DNA from: DASVLX01 sp035552275
Lineage (GTDB): Bacteria > Actinomycetota > Actinomycetes > Mycobacteriales > Pseudonocardiaceae
Reading direction: 5' to 3'
Assembly (NCBI GenBank): GCA_035552275.1
Contig: DASZLR010000115.1
Span: 1-11,196 of the forward strand
Length of the DNA: 11,196 nucleotides
The position numbers and the translations under genes are program-made. Within the stretch, counting starts at the first letter, position 1; every line of letters begins with the position of its first letter. The notes beneath the pieces were generated by a model. The model saw only the letters and a list, made by a program, of their open reading frames with translations, was not told the origin of the DNA and ran no database searches. Positions 5,979 to 11,196 of the stretch are shown here, piece after piece.

Positions 5979-6905
5979 TCAGGCCGGGATCAGCAACACC
6001 CAGACGGCTCCGCTGGCCAGTGGCACCTGCTGACCGCCGGCTGTCGTGAAGGTGGTGCCGGACTGCGCGTTCGGGCGGGACCAGGTCACCGGAAACGACT
6101 GGCCATCGCGCAGCACGGTCGCCGCGCCGGTGCCGACAGTCTGTGCGATCGGCGTGACGCCGCCCTGGCTGTCCTCGGTGAACGGCTCCGGATGGGTGGC
6201 GACCTTCTGCACGATCACGGTCGCGGCGGCGAGTTGGCCGGATTCGGTGGAGGTGAACGGCGTGCCGTCCAGGGACACCTGCCAATGCCCGGCCGACCAA
6301 CGGAAATCGAAGGACGCGGCCGGGTAGCGAACCGGATAGTCGGTGGCCGCCGTGCCGCCGGCCGGCACGGCGCCGAACGACAGCACCGACTGAGGTGTCG
6401 GCCCGGTGCCGATCGTCAGTTTCGCCGGCCGGACAAACAGATTGTGCGGCGCGGCGCCCGGCCCGCGGGAGTACGCGGCGGGCACGTCGGCCTGGGACGC
6501 GTTGATCACCACGTCGGAGAGCGGCGGGCTGTGCAGCATCTGCACGATCTGCGGCACCGCACCCGAATACGCGAACGTCGGCTTGCCGAACTGGGCGAGC
6601 ACGTCGAAGTCGGTTTCCCGGGCGCTGCGCACCGGGCCGATGGTGGCCGGCAGGTGCGAGGAGAACACGGCGGCCAGCCGGGTAACCCCACCCTCCATCG
6701 GCTCGACGTAGATGATGTCCGCCGAGCCCAGCCCGGTGGCCGGCCGGGCCGCGTCGATGTTGTCGATCTTGACCACCAACACCTGGCCGGTGGGCGTCGT
6801 CGGCGTGGTCTGTGTCGGTCCGGATGACGTCCCGTGTGTGCAGGCGGCCGCGAGCATCGCGGCGGCCGCGAGGACGGCGGCGATGGCGGACAGCTGTGGT
6901 CGCAT
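5979..6905 (-). CDS. DUF3048 (YerB-like) lipoprotein
   Basis: The product has 308 residues and begins with a lipoprotein signal: MRPQLS, a hydrophobic Ala/Leu stretch, and Cys22 in LAAAC, which is a slightly degenerate lipobox. A Thr/Pro/Ser linker (23-40) follows, as in surface-anchored proteins. The N-terminal DUF3048 domain shows VKIDN (45-49), ARPATGLGSADI (53-64), the acidic PMEGGVTR block (69-76), GPVRSARETD (90-99) and the APHN motif (152-155). The C-terminal DUF3048_C domain covers about 225-305, with GGVTPI, VGTG, DG and TW blocks, ending in WVLLIP. Bacillus YerB carries the same pair of domains. I know no established biochemical activity; the conserved Asp, Arg and His suggest a binding or hydrolytic site, which is inference. 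The ATG at 6905 gives a complete signal peptide. A GGGAG lies 13 nt upstream, a loose Shine-Dalgarno. Confidence 0.9.
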   Translation of the reverse strand: MRPQLSAIAAVLAAAAMLAAACTHGTSSGPTQTTPTTPTGQVLVVKIDNIDAARPATGLGSADIIYVEPMEGGVTRLAAVFSSHLPATIGPVRSARETDFDVLAQFGKPTFAYSGAVPQIVQMLHSPPLSDVVINASQADVPAAYSRGPGAAPHNLFVRPAKLTIGTGPTPQSVLSFGAVPAGGTAATDYPVRYPAASFDFRWSAGHWQVSLDGTPFTSTESGQLAAATVIVQKVATHPEPFTEDSQGGVTPIAQTVGTGAATVLRDGQSFPVTWSRPNAQSGTTFTTAGGQQVPLASGAVWVLLIPA

Positions 6906-6930
6906 TCGGCGTTCACACTCCCGCTTACGG

Positions 6931-6963
6931 AGAATACCGACCGGCCGCGATATCGCATGTCAA
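6931..6963 (-). promoter_or_regulatory. Possible promoter of the DUF3048 gene
   Basis: On the minus strand a perfect TTGACA (6958-6963) is followed by TATTCT (6931-6936), 26 bp before the ATG. The spacer is 21 bp, longer than the usual 16-19, so one of the two hexamers may be fortuitous. The consensus -35 is the main support. Confidence 0.3.
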
Positions 6964-7032
6964 CCGACGCCGACACCCATTCGTGGGCACGCGGCGTGTG
7001 GGGTATGCGCTGGCGGGGCAGCGGGCGATGAC

Positions 7033-7087
7033 GGTGACCGGGTCAGGCCGCACCCGGCCCGGTCCGATCGGAAAGATCGCGGTCACC
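7033..7087 (-). terminator. Nested inverted repeats after the dioxygenase gene (probable terminator or structured RNA)
   Basis: GGTGACCG (7033-7040) pairs exactly with CGGTCACC (7080-7087). Inside it are two further hairpins: CCGGGT/ACCCGG (7038-7043 with 7052-7057, 8-nt loop) and CGATC/GATCG (7065-7069 with 7075-7079, 5-nt loop). The first inner stem competes with the outer stem for 7038-7040. The array starts 35 bp after the dioxygenase stop on the minus strand and lies 127 bp before the DUF3048 start. It is best read as a terminator, or as a compact structured leader. The rest of 6906-7122 shows no gene I would defend. Confidence 0.4.
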
Positions 7088-7122
7088 TGGCACGGCGGGC
7101 GGCTGCTGCTGGGAGTACGCGG

Positions 7123-7980
7123 TCATGCCGGGAACAGACCAGCGGCAGGTCGCCGAGGAATTGCTGGCGGGCGCCCGGACAGCGGACGCAGTTGGGGGAA
7201 ACGGGCGTGCCGAAAAGGATCGCCGTCCCTGAGTTCGGCGTGCACCTCCGGAAATCGCGGGCCGGCGGATCCCGGTCGCGTGGCGTAGATCGCGTCCTGG
7301 CCGAAGAACCGCAGTGAGACGCTGTGCCGATGCGCGTCGTCGGATGTGGTTCCACCGCCGCCGTGCAACATTTTCGGATGGAAGATGAGCACGTCGCCGG
7401 GGAGATAGTCGAACGACACGATGTCGAATGAATTCCGGTCCGCCTCGACGTCCGGCATCCTGAGCAGATCGCCGTCGGCGTAGCACGGCGCGGTCGGATC
7501 TTCCGGGTCGAACGCGGTGCCATTGTAGAGCGGGCCACGGTGCGAGCCGCGGACGAATTCGAGACCGTGTTCCGCGTCGTGCGGTTCAAAGGAGAACCAG
7601 GCGACGGCGAGATCATTCCCGTCCACCGCCGTAGCGGACTGATCCTGGCGCCACCTGGTTCGACGGAGCGGGCCGTGCCGTAGGAACACCTGCTCGTACA
7701 TGAACCAGACCTCGGATCTGCTCCATATCCGCGCGATGATGTCCGCGATGTTCGACTCGTCCAGGAAATACCGGTAGGGGACGAGTGCGTGCGGATCGCA
7801 CATGTCCGAAAAGTACTCGTCGGACTCGTGCCCGGCGACGCTCCAGTCATACGCTTCGCGAAGCACGCTCAGCCATTCGATGTCGAGCACGTCGCGCAGC
7901 AGCACGACGCCGTCCGTGGCGAAGGCCTCTCGTTGGGCGGCCGTGGTCGCCGGTGCGGTGGTTTCCGGTGCGATCATCAT
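7123..7980 (-). CDS. Phytanoyl-CoA dioxygenase (PhyH) family protein with altered metal motif
   Basis: The product has 285 residues and the fold signature of Fe(II)/2-oxoglutarate oxygenases of the PhyH family, which hydroxylate small molecules, often in secondary metabolism. It opens with REAFATDGVVLLRDVL (17-32), typical of the family. Later blocks are DLAVAWFSFEPHDAEHGLEFVRGSHR (123-148), PDVEADR (176-182), the double-stranded helix core GDVLIFHPKMLHGG (195-208) with distal metal ligand His206, and Arg224 for the 2-oxoglutarate carboxylate. The first metal motif, normally H-x-D in a WH-x-DQ context, reads W110-R-Q-D113, so the histidine is replaced by Arg111 (CGC) while Asp113 is kept. Activity is therefore doubtful or altered. 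The start at 7980 has GGAG 8 nt upstream. An in-frame extension up to 8142 looks non-coding. The ATG at 7977 is the alternative. The C-terminal 20 residues (RPLSGR onward) look like an unconserved tail. Confidence 0.85.
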   Translation of the reverse strand: MMIAPETTAPATTAAQREAFATDGVVLLRDVLDIEWLSVLREAYDWSVAGHESDEYFSDMCDPHALVPYRYFLDESNIADIIARIWSRSEVWFMYEQVFLRHGPLRRTRWRQDQSATAVDGNDLAVAWFSFEPHDAEHGLEFVRGSHRGPLYNGTAFDPEDPTAPCYADGDLLRMPDVEADRNSFDIVSFDYLPGDVLIFHPKMLHGGGGTTSDDAHRHSVSLRFFGQDAIYATRPGSAGPRFPEVHAELRDGDPFRHARFPQLRPLSGRPPAIPRRPAAGLFPA

Positions 7981-8172
7981 CGCGTCAACTCCGTGTCGCG
8001 AGTGCGGTCCACCGTGGGGCGCTACCCGCGGGGCCGCTTTCGTCTTGCTGGTCAGTAGGCGCACACCAGGGGAGTCGGACCGACATCCACTCCGGTTCCC
8101 GCCGTGGCCGAGATTGCTCCGATTGGTCGAATTCGCGGACAAGCCGGCGGTCGGTCGGCGGCCAGCGGGCGG
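7981..8172. other. Intergenic region between the dioxygenase and sigma factor genes
   Basis: These 192 bp hold the leader of the minus-strand dioxygenase and the 3' flank of the sigma factor gene. I see GGAG 8 nt before the dioxygenase ATG but no convincing -35/-10 pair, and no defensible small gene or long hairpin. Confidence 0.5.
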
Positions 8173-8754
8173 TCAGCCGGTGTGCGCGTCGCCGTCGAAC
8201 CGCTCGGCCCCGTTGAGCAGCGCCACGAGTTCCTCCCTGGCGCGGGCCACCCGGGACCGAATCGTCCCCACTGGACAGTGGCAGACGTCGGCGGCCTCCG
8301 CGTAGGACAGACCGAGCACCTGGGTCAGCACAAACGCCTCCCGACGCTCACCGCTGAGCCCGGCGACGAGGTCGTCCAGCGCCACTCGGTCGTCAATGCC
8401 GGGCAGCCCGGTCGGCTGTTGCCGGTCGGCGGCGTCCTGCCAGTCGTCGATGGCGGCGGTGCGTGGCCGCGCGGTCGCGGCCCGGATGTGGTCGATCACC
8501 ACTCGCCGGGCGATCGACAGCAGCCAGGTCCGCGCCGACGAGCGGCCGGCGAACCGGGGCAGCGTGCGCAGCGCCCGCAGATACGTCTCCTGGGTCAGGT
8601 CGTCCGCCACGCTCCGGCTGGCCAGCCGGGCGATGAACCACCACACATCCCGTTGGGTCGCCCGGATGAACCGCTCGATGGCGGCGGGGTTCCCGTTGCG
8701 CGCGACCAACGCCCATTCGGTGACATCGGAATCGGCGGCACGGCCACGGGTCAT
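8173..8754 (-). CDS. sigC: ECF (group 4) RNA polymerase sigma factor, SigC-like
   Basis: The product has 193 residues. It directs RNA polymerase to a small set of promoters. Sigma region 2 spans about 25-92, with RATQRDVWWFIARL, the core-binding DDLTQETYLRALRTLPRF (51-68) and the -10-reading ARTWLLSIARRVVIDHIR. Region 4 spans about 125-175, with LVAGLSGERREAFVLTQVLGLSYAEAADV and the helix-turn-helix CPVGTIRSRVARAREEL. There is no C-terminal extension. Sequence and order of blocks match mycobacterial SigC strikingly (ATQ-DVWRF, SSARTWLLAIAR, LGLSYADAA, CGCPVGTIRSRVARAR as I remember them). The start at 8754 (MTRGRAADSD) aligns with SigC. The frame continues to a GTG at 8826, which has no better support. 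No Shine-Dalgarno is evident. It is divergent from a zinc-finger membrane protein, which is its most likely anti-sigma partner. Confidence 0.9.
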   Translation of the reverse strand: MTRGRAADSDVTEWALVARNGNPAAIERFIRATQRDVWWFIARLASRSVADDLTQETYLRALRTLPRFAGRSSARTWLLSIARRVVIDHIRAATARPRTAAIDDWQDAADRQQPTGLPGIDDRVALDDLVAGLSGERREAFVLTQVLGLSYAEAADVCHCPVGTIRSRVARAREELVALLNGAERFDGDAHTG

Positions 8755-8828
8755 GAGGGGCGACCATATCGATCTCGGGTGACCGGTCCATAGCGGTTCG
8801 GGGTCGCGATGTTGCTGGTCCCGCACAG

Positions 8829-8860
8829 TGGACGGAATCGTGTTGTGCGGAAAGATTGCC
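8829..8860 (-). promoter_or_regulatory. Possible SigC-type promoter upstream of the sigma factor
   Basis: On the minus strand GGCAAT (8855-8860) and CGTCCA (8829-8834) are 20 bp apart. This fits the mycobacterial SigC consensus as I recall it (SSSAAT, 16-20 bp, CGTSSS), except for the last base. It would place a transcript start about 65-70 nt before the sigC ATG and implies autoregulation. The match is short and the recalled consensus is degenerate. Confidence 0.25.
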
Positions 8861-8909
8861 TATTCTGCCTGGCCCTGGGTGGAACCAGCCGCGCCCGACG
8901 TACGACCAT

Positions 8910-9665
8910 ATGGACGTGCGATGTACGGACTACCGGCAAGAACTCTCGGCCCGCCTCGACAGCGAGGATGACCCGGACCTCCGCGTCGCGGTGGACACCC
9001 ACCTGGCGTCCTGCCCCGAATGCCGCCAGTGGTACGAGGATGCCGCTCGGGTGACTCGGCGCGCGCGAATGGATGTCGTTCATCCGGCGCCGGACCTGGC
9101 GGCCGCTGTGCTCGCCCGGTCGCCGGTCAACCGGCGGTCGCGGTGGCGACTGGTGCTTCGGGCTGCGCTGGCGCTGGTCGGGTTGGGTCAGGTCGCGCTG
9201 TCGCTCGCGCAGGTTCTCAGCGACGGCGAAGGCGGTGGCGGCGCCGAGCTGAACGGTGCGAGTGTGCTCCACATGGCGCATGAGAGTGCGGCGTGGAACA
9301 TCGCGCTGGGCATCGGCTTCGTGTGGATCGCCTGGCGGGTGGCCAGTGCGGGCAGCCTGGTGCCGACGTTGTCCGCGTTCCTGACCGTGCTGACCGTGCT
9401 GACTGCCTTGGACGTGATTGACGGCCAGGTAGCTGTGGCTCGGTTGTCCTCGCACATCCTGGTGCTGATCGGTTACGTCATCATGCTCACCCTCGTCGGG
9501 CCAAGGGTCGGCAGCGGCGGCTTCTGGCCCAGGTCGCGGGTTCGTGACGACTCGTGGCCGGCTGAGTTCTCGGGATCTCCGGGCGGACGTCACTCGAAAC
9601 CGCAGGACGAGGTCAGCGACGCCGGGTCAGGTCTACGGCCGAGCGCGCGTCACGACGCTGCCTGA
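8910..9665 (+). CDS. Membrane protein with N-terminal anti-sigma zinc finger (zf-HC2)
   Basis: The product has 251 residues from ATG 8910; an in-frame TTG at 8856 would add 18 unconvincing residues. The cytosolic N-terminus has Cys5 and then H31-x3-C35-x2-C38, the zinc-binding anti-sigma (ZAS/zf-HC2) signature. Four predicted membrane segments follow: about 80-102, 126-146, 149-170 and 182-198. Between and within them are conserved-looking polar residues: H121-x2-H124-E125, D168, D171 and H182. The C-terminal tail (200-251) is hydrophilic and low in order. The likely role is to hold the divergently encoded sigma factor at the membrane until a signal arrives. The His-rich membrane part could bind a metal or another cofactor, which is inference. 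I recall a similar zinc-finger membrane protein in mycobacteria (Rv0093c) but cannot check it. There is no clear Shine-Dalgarno. The stop lies 6 bp from the end of convergent pncA. Confidence 0.8.
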   Translation: MDVRCTDYRQELSARLDSEDDPDLRVAVDTHLASCPECRQWYEDAARVTRRARMDVVHPAPDLAAAVLARSPVNRRSRWRLVLRAALALVGLGQVALSLAQVLSDGEGGGGAELNGASVLHMAHESAAWNIALGIGFVWIAWRVASAGSLVPTLSAFLTVLTVLTALDVIDGQVAVARLSSHILVLIGYVIMLTLVGPRVGSGGFWPRSRVRDDSWPAEFSGSPGGRHSKPQDEVSDAGSGLRPSARHDAA

Positions 9666-9671
9666 GCGGAT

Positions 9672-10253
9672 TCAGCCGACGTGCGGTGTGCCGATCAGCT
9701 CGACACCGGCCGCGCGCAGGTCGACCAACGTCGAGTCCACTGTGGACGATGTGACGCCGGCGGTGAGGTCGAGCAGCACGGTGGTGGCGAACCCCTCGCG
9801 GGCGGCGTCCAGCGCCGTCGCCCGCACGCAGTGATCCGTCGCGATGCCCACCACGTCCACGGTGTCCACGTCGTGAGCGCGCAGCCATTCGGTGAGGCCG
9901 GCGCCGTCGGGCGTCGAGCCCTGGAACCCGGAGTACGCCGCGTCGTGCGCTCCCTTCGAGAACACCGCGGACACCTCAGCCACGTCCAGTTCCGGATGGA
10001 ACGACGCGCCCGGCGTGCCGGTGACGCAGTGCGCCGGCCAACTTCGCTGGAAATCCGGGTGCTCGCTGAAATGCACGCCCGGATCGACGTGGTAGTCGCG
10101 GGTCGCGACCACCTGGCCGTATTCACCGGATCGGGTGCTCTCCCGGATACGACCAGAGATCGCCGCCGCCACCGCCGCCCCGCCGACCACCGGCAGCGAG
10201 CCGCCCTCGCAGAAGTCGTTCTGCACGTCCACCACGATCAGGGCCTTTGCCAT
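9672..10253 (-). CDS. pncA: Nicotinamidase / pyrazinamidase
   Basis: The product has 193 residues. It hydrolyses nicotinamide to nicotinate and ammonia in NAD salvage, and in mycobacteria it also activates pyrazinamide. The catalytic triad is intact: Asp9 (VVDVQNDF), Lys100 (VFSKGAHDAAYSGF) and Cys142 (GIATDHCVR). The metal site matches M. tuberculosis PncA: Asp53 and His55 (TRDYH), His61 (GVHF) and His75 (SWPAHCV). Other family blocks include CEGGSLPV (15-22), VTGTPGASFHPELD and the late DLTAGV (162-167). There is no signal peptide; the enzyme is cytosolic. The start at 10253 has GAGGAG at 10259-10264, 5 nt upstream. The gene begins 25 bp after the pncB stop on the same strand, so the two form an operon. 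Its end is 6 bp from the convergent zinc-finger membrane gene. Confidence 0.96.
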   Translation of the reverse strand: MAKALIVVDVQNDFCEGGSLPVVGGAAVAAAISGRIRESTRSGEYGQVVATRDYHVDPGVHFSEHPDFQRSWPAHCVTGTPGASFHPELDVAEVSAVFSKGAHDAAYSGFQGSTPDGAGLTEWLRAHDVDTVDVVGIATDHCVRATALDAAREGFATTVLLDLTAGVTSSTVDSTLVDLRAAGVELIGTPHVG

Positions 10254-10278
10254 GTCCGCTCCTCACGGAAGTCAGTGC

Positions 10279-11196
10279 CTAACGGAAGGTCGTGGGAATG
10301 GCCGGGTCGCCGTGCGAGAGTTTCAGGCCCTCCCAGGGCACGCTGACCAGCGCGGCGCGCAGCCGTTCCCGACTCTGCCGCAGATCCGGCAGGTCGTCCA
10401 CTGGATCTCCGTCGCGCAGCAGCGGAATCGGCAACTCGCGATCGTGCGGCTCGGGTTCCGGCCCGGCTCGGCCCTCGCCGACCCGGTACACGACCTCCTC
10501 CAAGGCGGTGCCGGTCGGCTTGTGCCGACGCAGCGCCGACTTGCGGCCACCGCGGGATCCCTTGTGCGAGCTGCGTTTTTCCACCGAGCGGCCGGCGACC
10601 TCGACCAGTTTGTAGACCATGCCGGCGGTCGGCGCACCCGAACCGGTGACCACCGAGGTGCCCACCCCGTAGGCGTCCACCGGTTCGGCGCGCAGCGCGG
10701 CGATGGCGAACTCGTCCAGATCGCCGGACAGCACGATTCGGGTGTTGTGCGCGCCCAGCGAGTCAAGCTGGTCGCGGGCCAGCCGGGCCATCACACCGAG
10801 ATCGCCGGAGTCGATCCGGATCGCCCGCAGCTCCGGCCCGGCCACCCGGACCGCTGTGGCGATGCCCTCGGTGATGTCGTAGGTGTCCACCAGCAGCGTG
10901 GTGTCCTTGCCCTGCAACTCGATCTGCGCCCGGAACGCGGCTTCCTCGCTGTCATGCAGAAGCGTGAACGCGTGCGCGGTCGTGCCGGTGGTCGGAATGC
11001 CGTGCCGCCGACCGGCTTCCAGATTCGAGGTGGACGCGAACCCGCCGAGATATGTGGCGCGGGCGGCGGCCACGGCGGCCTCCTCGTGGGTCCGCCGCGA
11101 GCCCATCTCGATGATCGGCCGGCCGTTGGCGGCGCTGACCATGCGGGCCGCCGCCCACGCCACCGCCGTGTCGTGGTTGAGGACGGACAGCACCAG
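10279..11196 (-). CDS. pncB: Nicotinate phosphoribosyltransferase, 3' part (5' end outside window)
   Basis: Partial: the frame is open to the right edge, so about 305 residues are visible of an expected 430-460 and the N-terminal part is missing. The enzyme joins nicotinate to PRPP to form nicotinate mononucleotide, the Preiss-Handler step of NAD synthesis. Visible family motifs, in coding order, are an EMGSRRTHEEAA block, the SNLEAGRRHGIPTTGTTAHAF block carrying the active-site histidine region (codons near 10966-10980), RIDSGDL (10798-10818) and the PRPP-phosphate loop YGVGTS (about 10654-10671). A basic insert (SSHKGSRGGRKSALRR) and the C-terminal VPWEGLKLSHGDPAIPT follow. It lies directly upstream of pncA with a 25-bp gap, and its product completes the reaction PncA begins. 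The GTG near the edge (11191-11193) is internal, not a start. Confidence 0.95.
   Translation of the reverse strand: MVLSVLNHDTAVAWAAARMVSAANGRPIIEMGSRRTHEEAAVAAARATYLGGFASTSNLEAGRRHGIPTTGTTAHAFTLLHDSEEAAFRAQIELQGKDTTLLVDTYDITEGIATAVRVAGPELRAIRIDSGDLGVMARLARDQLDSLGAHNTRIVLSGDLDEFAIAALRAEPVDAYGVGTSVVTGSGAPTAGMVYKLVEVAGRSVEKRSSHKGSRGGRKSALRRHKPTGTALEEVVYRVGEGRAGPEPEPHDRELPIPLLRDGDPVDDLPDLRQSRERLRAALVSVPWEGLKLSHGDPAIPTTFR

Noticed and set aside
5169..6827. Plus-strand open frame of 552 codons opposite the VOC and DUF3048 genes
   Set aside because: It spans two unrelated, well-supported minus-strand genes and the gap between them, and it has no recognisable domain.
7029..7317. Possible small plus-strand gene starting at ATG 7029
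   Set aside because: After about 25 plausible residues it becomes Arg/Gly/Ser-rich and runs antisense to the end of the dioxygenase; there is no clear ribosome site and no motif.
7981..8142. In-frame extension of the dioxygenase to 8142 (54 extra residues)
   Set aside because: The residues are Ser/Arg/Gly-rich and unlike the family; the ATG at 7980 has GGAG 8 nt upstream and gives the usual N-terminus.
8856..8909. TTG start at 8856 for the zinc-finger membrane protein
   Set aside because: It adds 18 Pro-rich residues without similarity; ATG 8910 begins right before the Cys-containing anti-sigma domain.
1..11196. CRISPR array, insertion sequence, tRNA or phage remnant
   Set aside because: I looked for regularly spaced repeats, terminal inverted repeats with a transposase, tRNA-like cloverleaf sequence and integrase motifs, and found none.

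Overview
The window is high-GC, densely coded chromosomal DNA of an actinobacterium, most likely of the order Pseudonocardiales (a relative of Amycolatopsis, Saccharothrix or Kutzneria; I cannot resolve the genus). The reasons are the trio of DUF3558 lipoprotein, PPE-like protein and EspG chaperone, a SigC-type sigma factor, a truncated haemoglobin very close in sequence to mycobacterial GlbN, and NAD-salvage genes resembling those of mycobacteria. I see no tRNA, rRNA, CRISPR array, insertion sequence or phage gene.

Layout from left to right. (1) Positions 2-2503, plus strand: a type VII (ESX) secretion accessory cluster made of the 3' part of a DUF3558 lipoprotein gene, a PPE-like protein with a long Gly-rich tail starting 2 bp after that stop, and an EspG-family chaperone. 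(2) Positions 2640-3002: glbN, a group I truncated haemoglobin, followed by a strong hairpin and a C-rich, G-poor stretch. (3) Positions 3187-5139: a full-length ABC half-transporter of the exporter type. Its stop codon overlaps that of a convergent two-domain VOC (glyoxalase-fold) gene at 5136-5897. (4) Minus strand, 5979-6905: a DUF3048 (YerB-like) lipoprotein. After a structured 217-bp gap comes a phytanoyl-CoA-dioxygenase-family protein (7123-7980), in which the first metal-binding histidine appears to be replaced by arginine. (5) Positions 8173-8754, minus: a SigC-like ECF sigma factor. It is divergent from a plus-strand membrane protein with an N-terminal anti-sigma zinc finger (8910-9665), so the two probably form a sigma/anti-sigma pair. 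(6) Minus strand, 9672 to the window end: pncA (nicotinamidase) preceded by pncB (nicotinate phosphoribosyltransferase, 5' end outside the window), a short NAD-salvage operon.

Functional logic. The secretion cluster probably makes one exported PPE-like substrate with its dedicated chaperone and a surface lipoprotein. GlbN probably handles nitric oxide or oxygen. PncB and PncA recycle nicotinamide to nicotinate mononucleotide. The sigma factor and zinc-finger membrane protein probably transduce an envelope or metal signal. The points most worth a second look are the RxD-for-HxD substitution in the dioxygenase, the divergent SigC/zinc-finger membrane pair with its intramembrane histidines, and the PPE-like substrate that has YxG in place of WxG and no PE partner in view. 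Everything here was read by eye; family names rest on remembered motifs, not on a database search.
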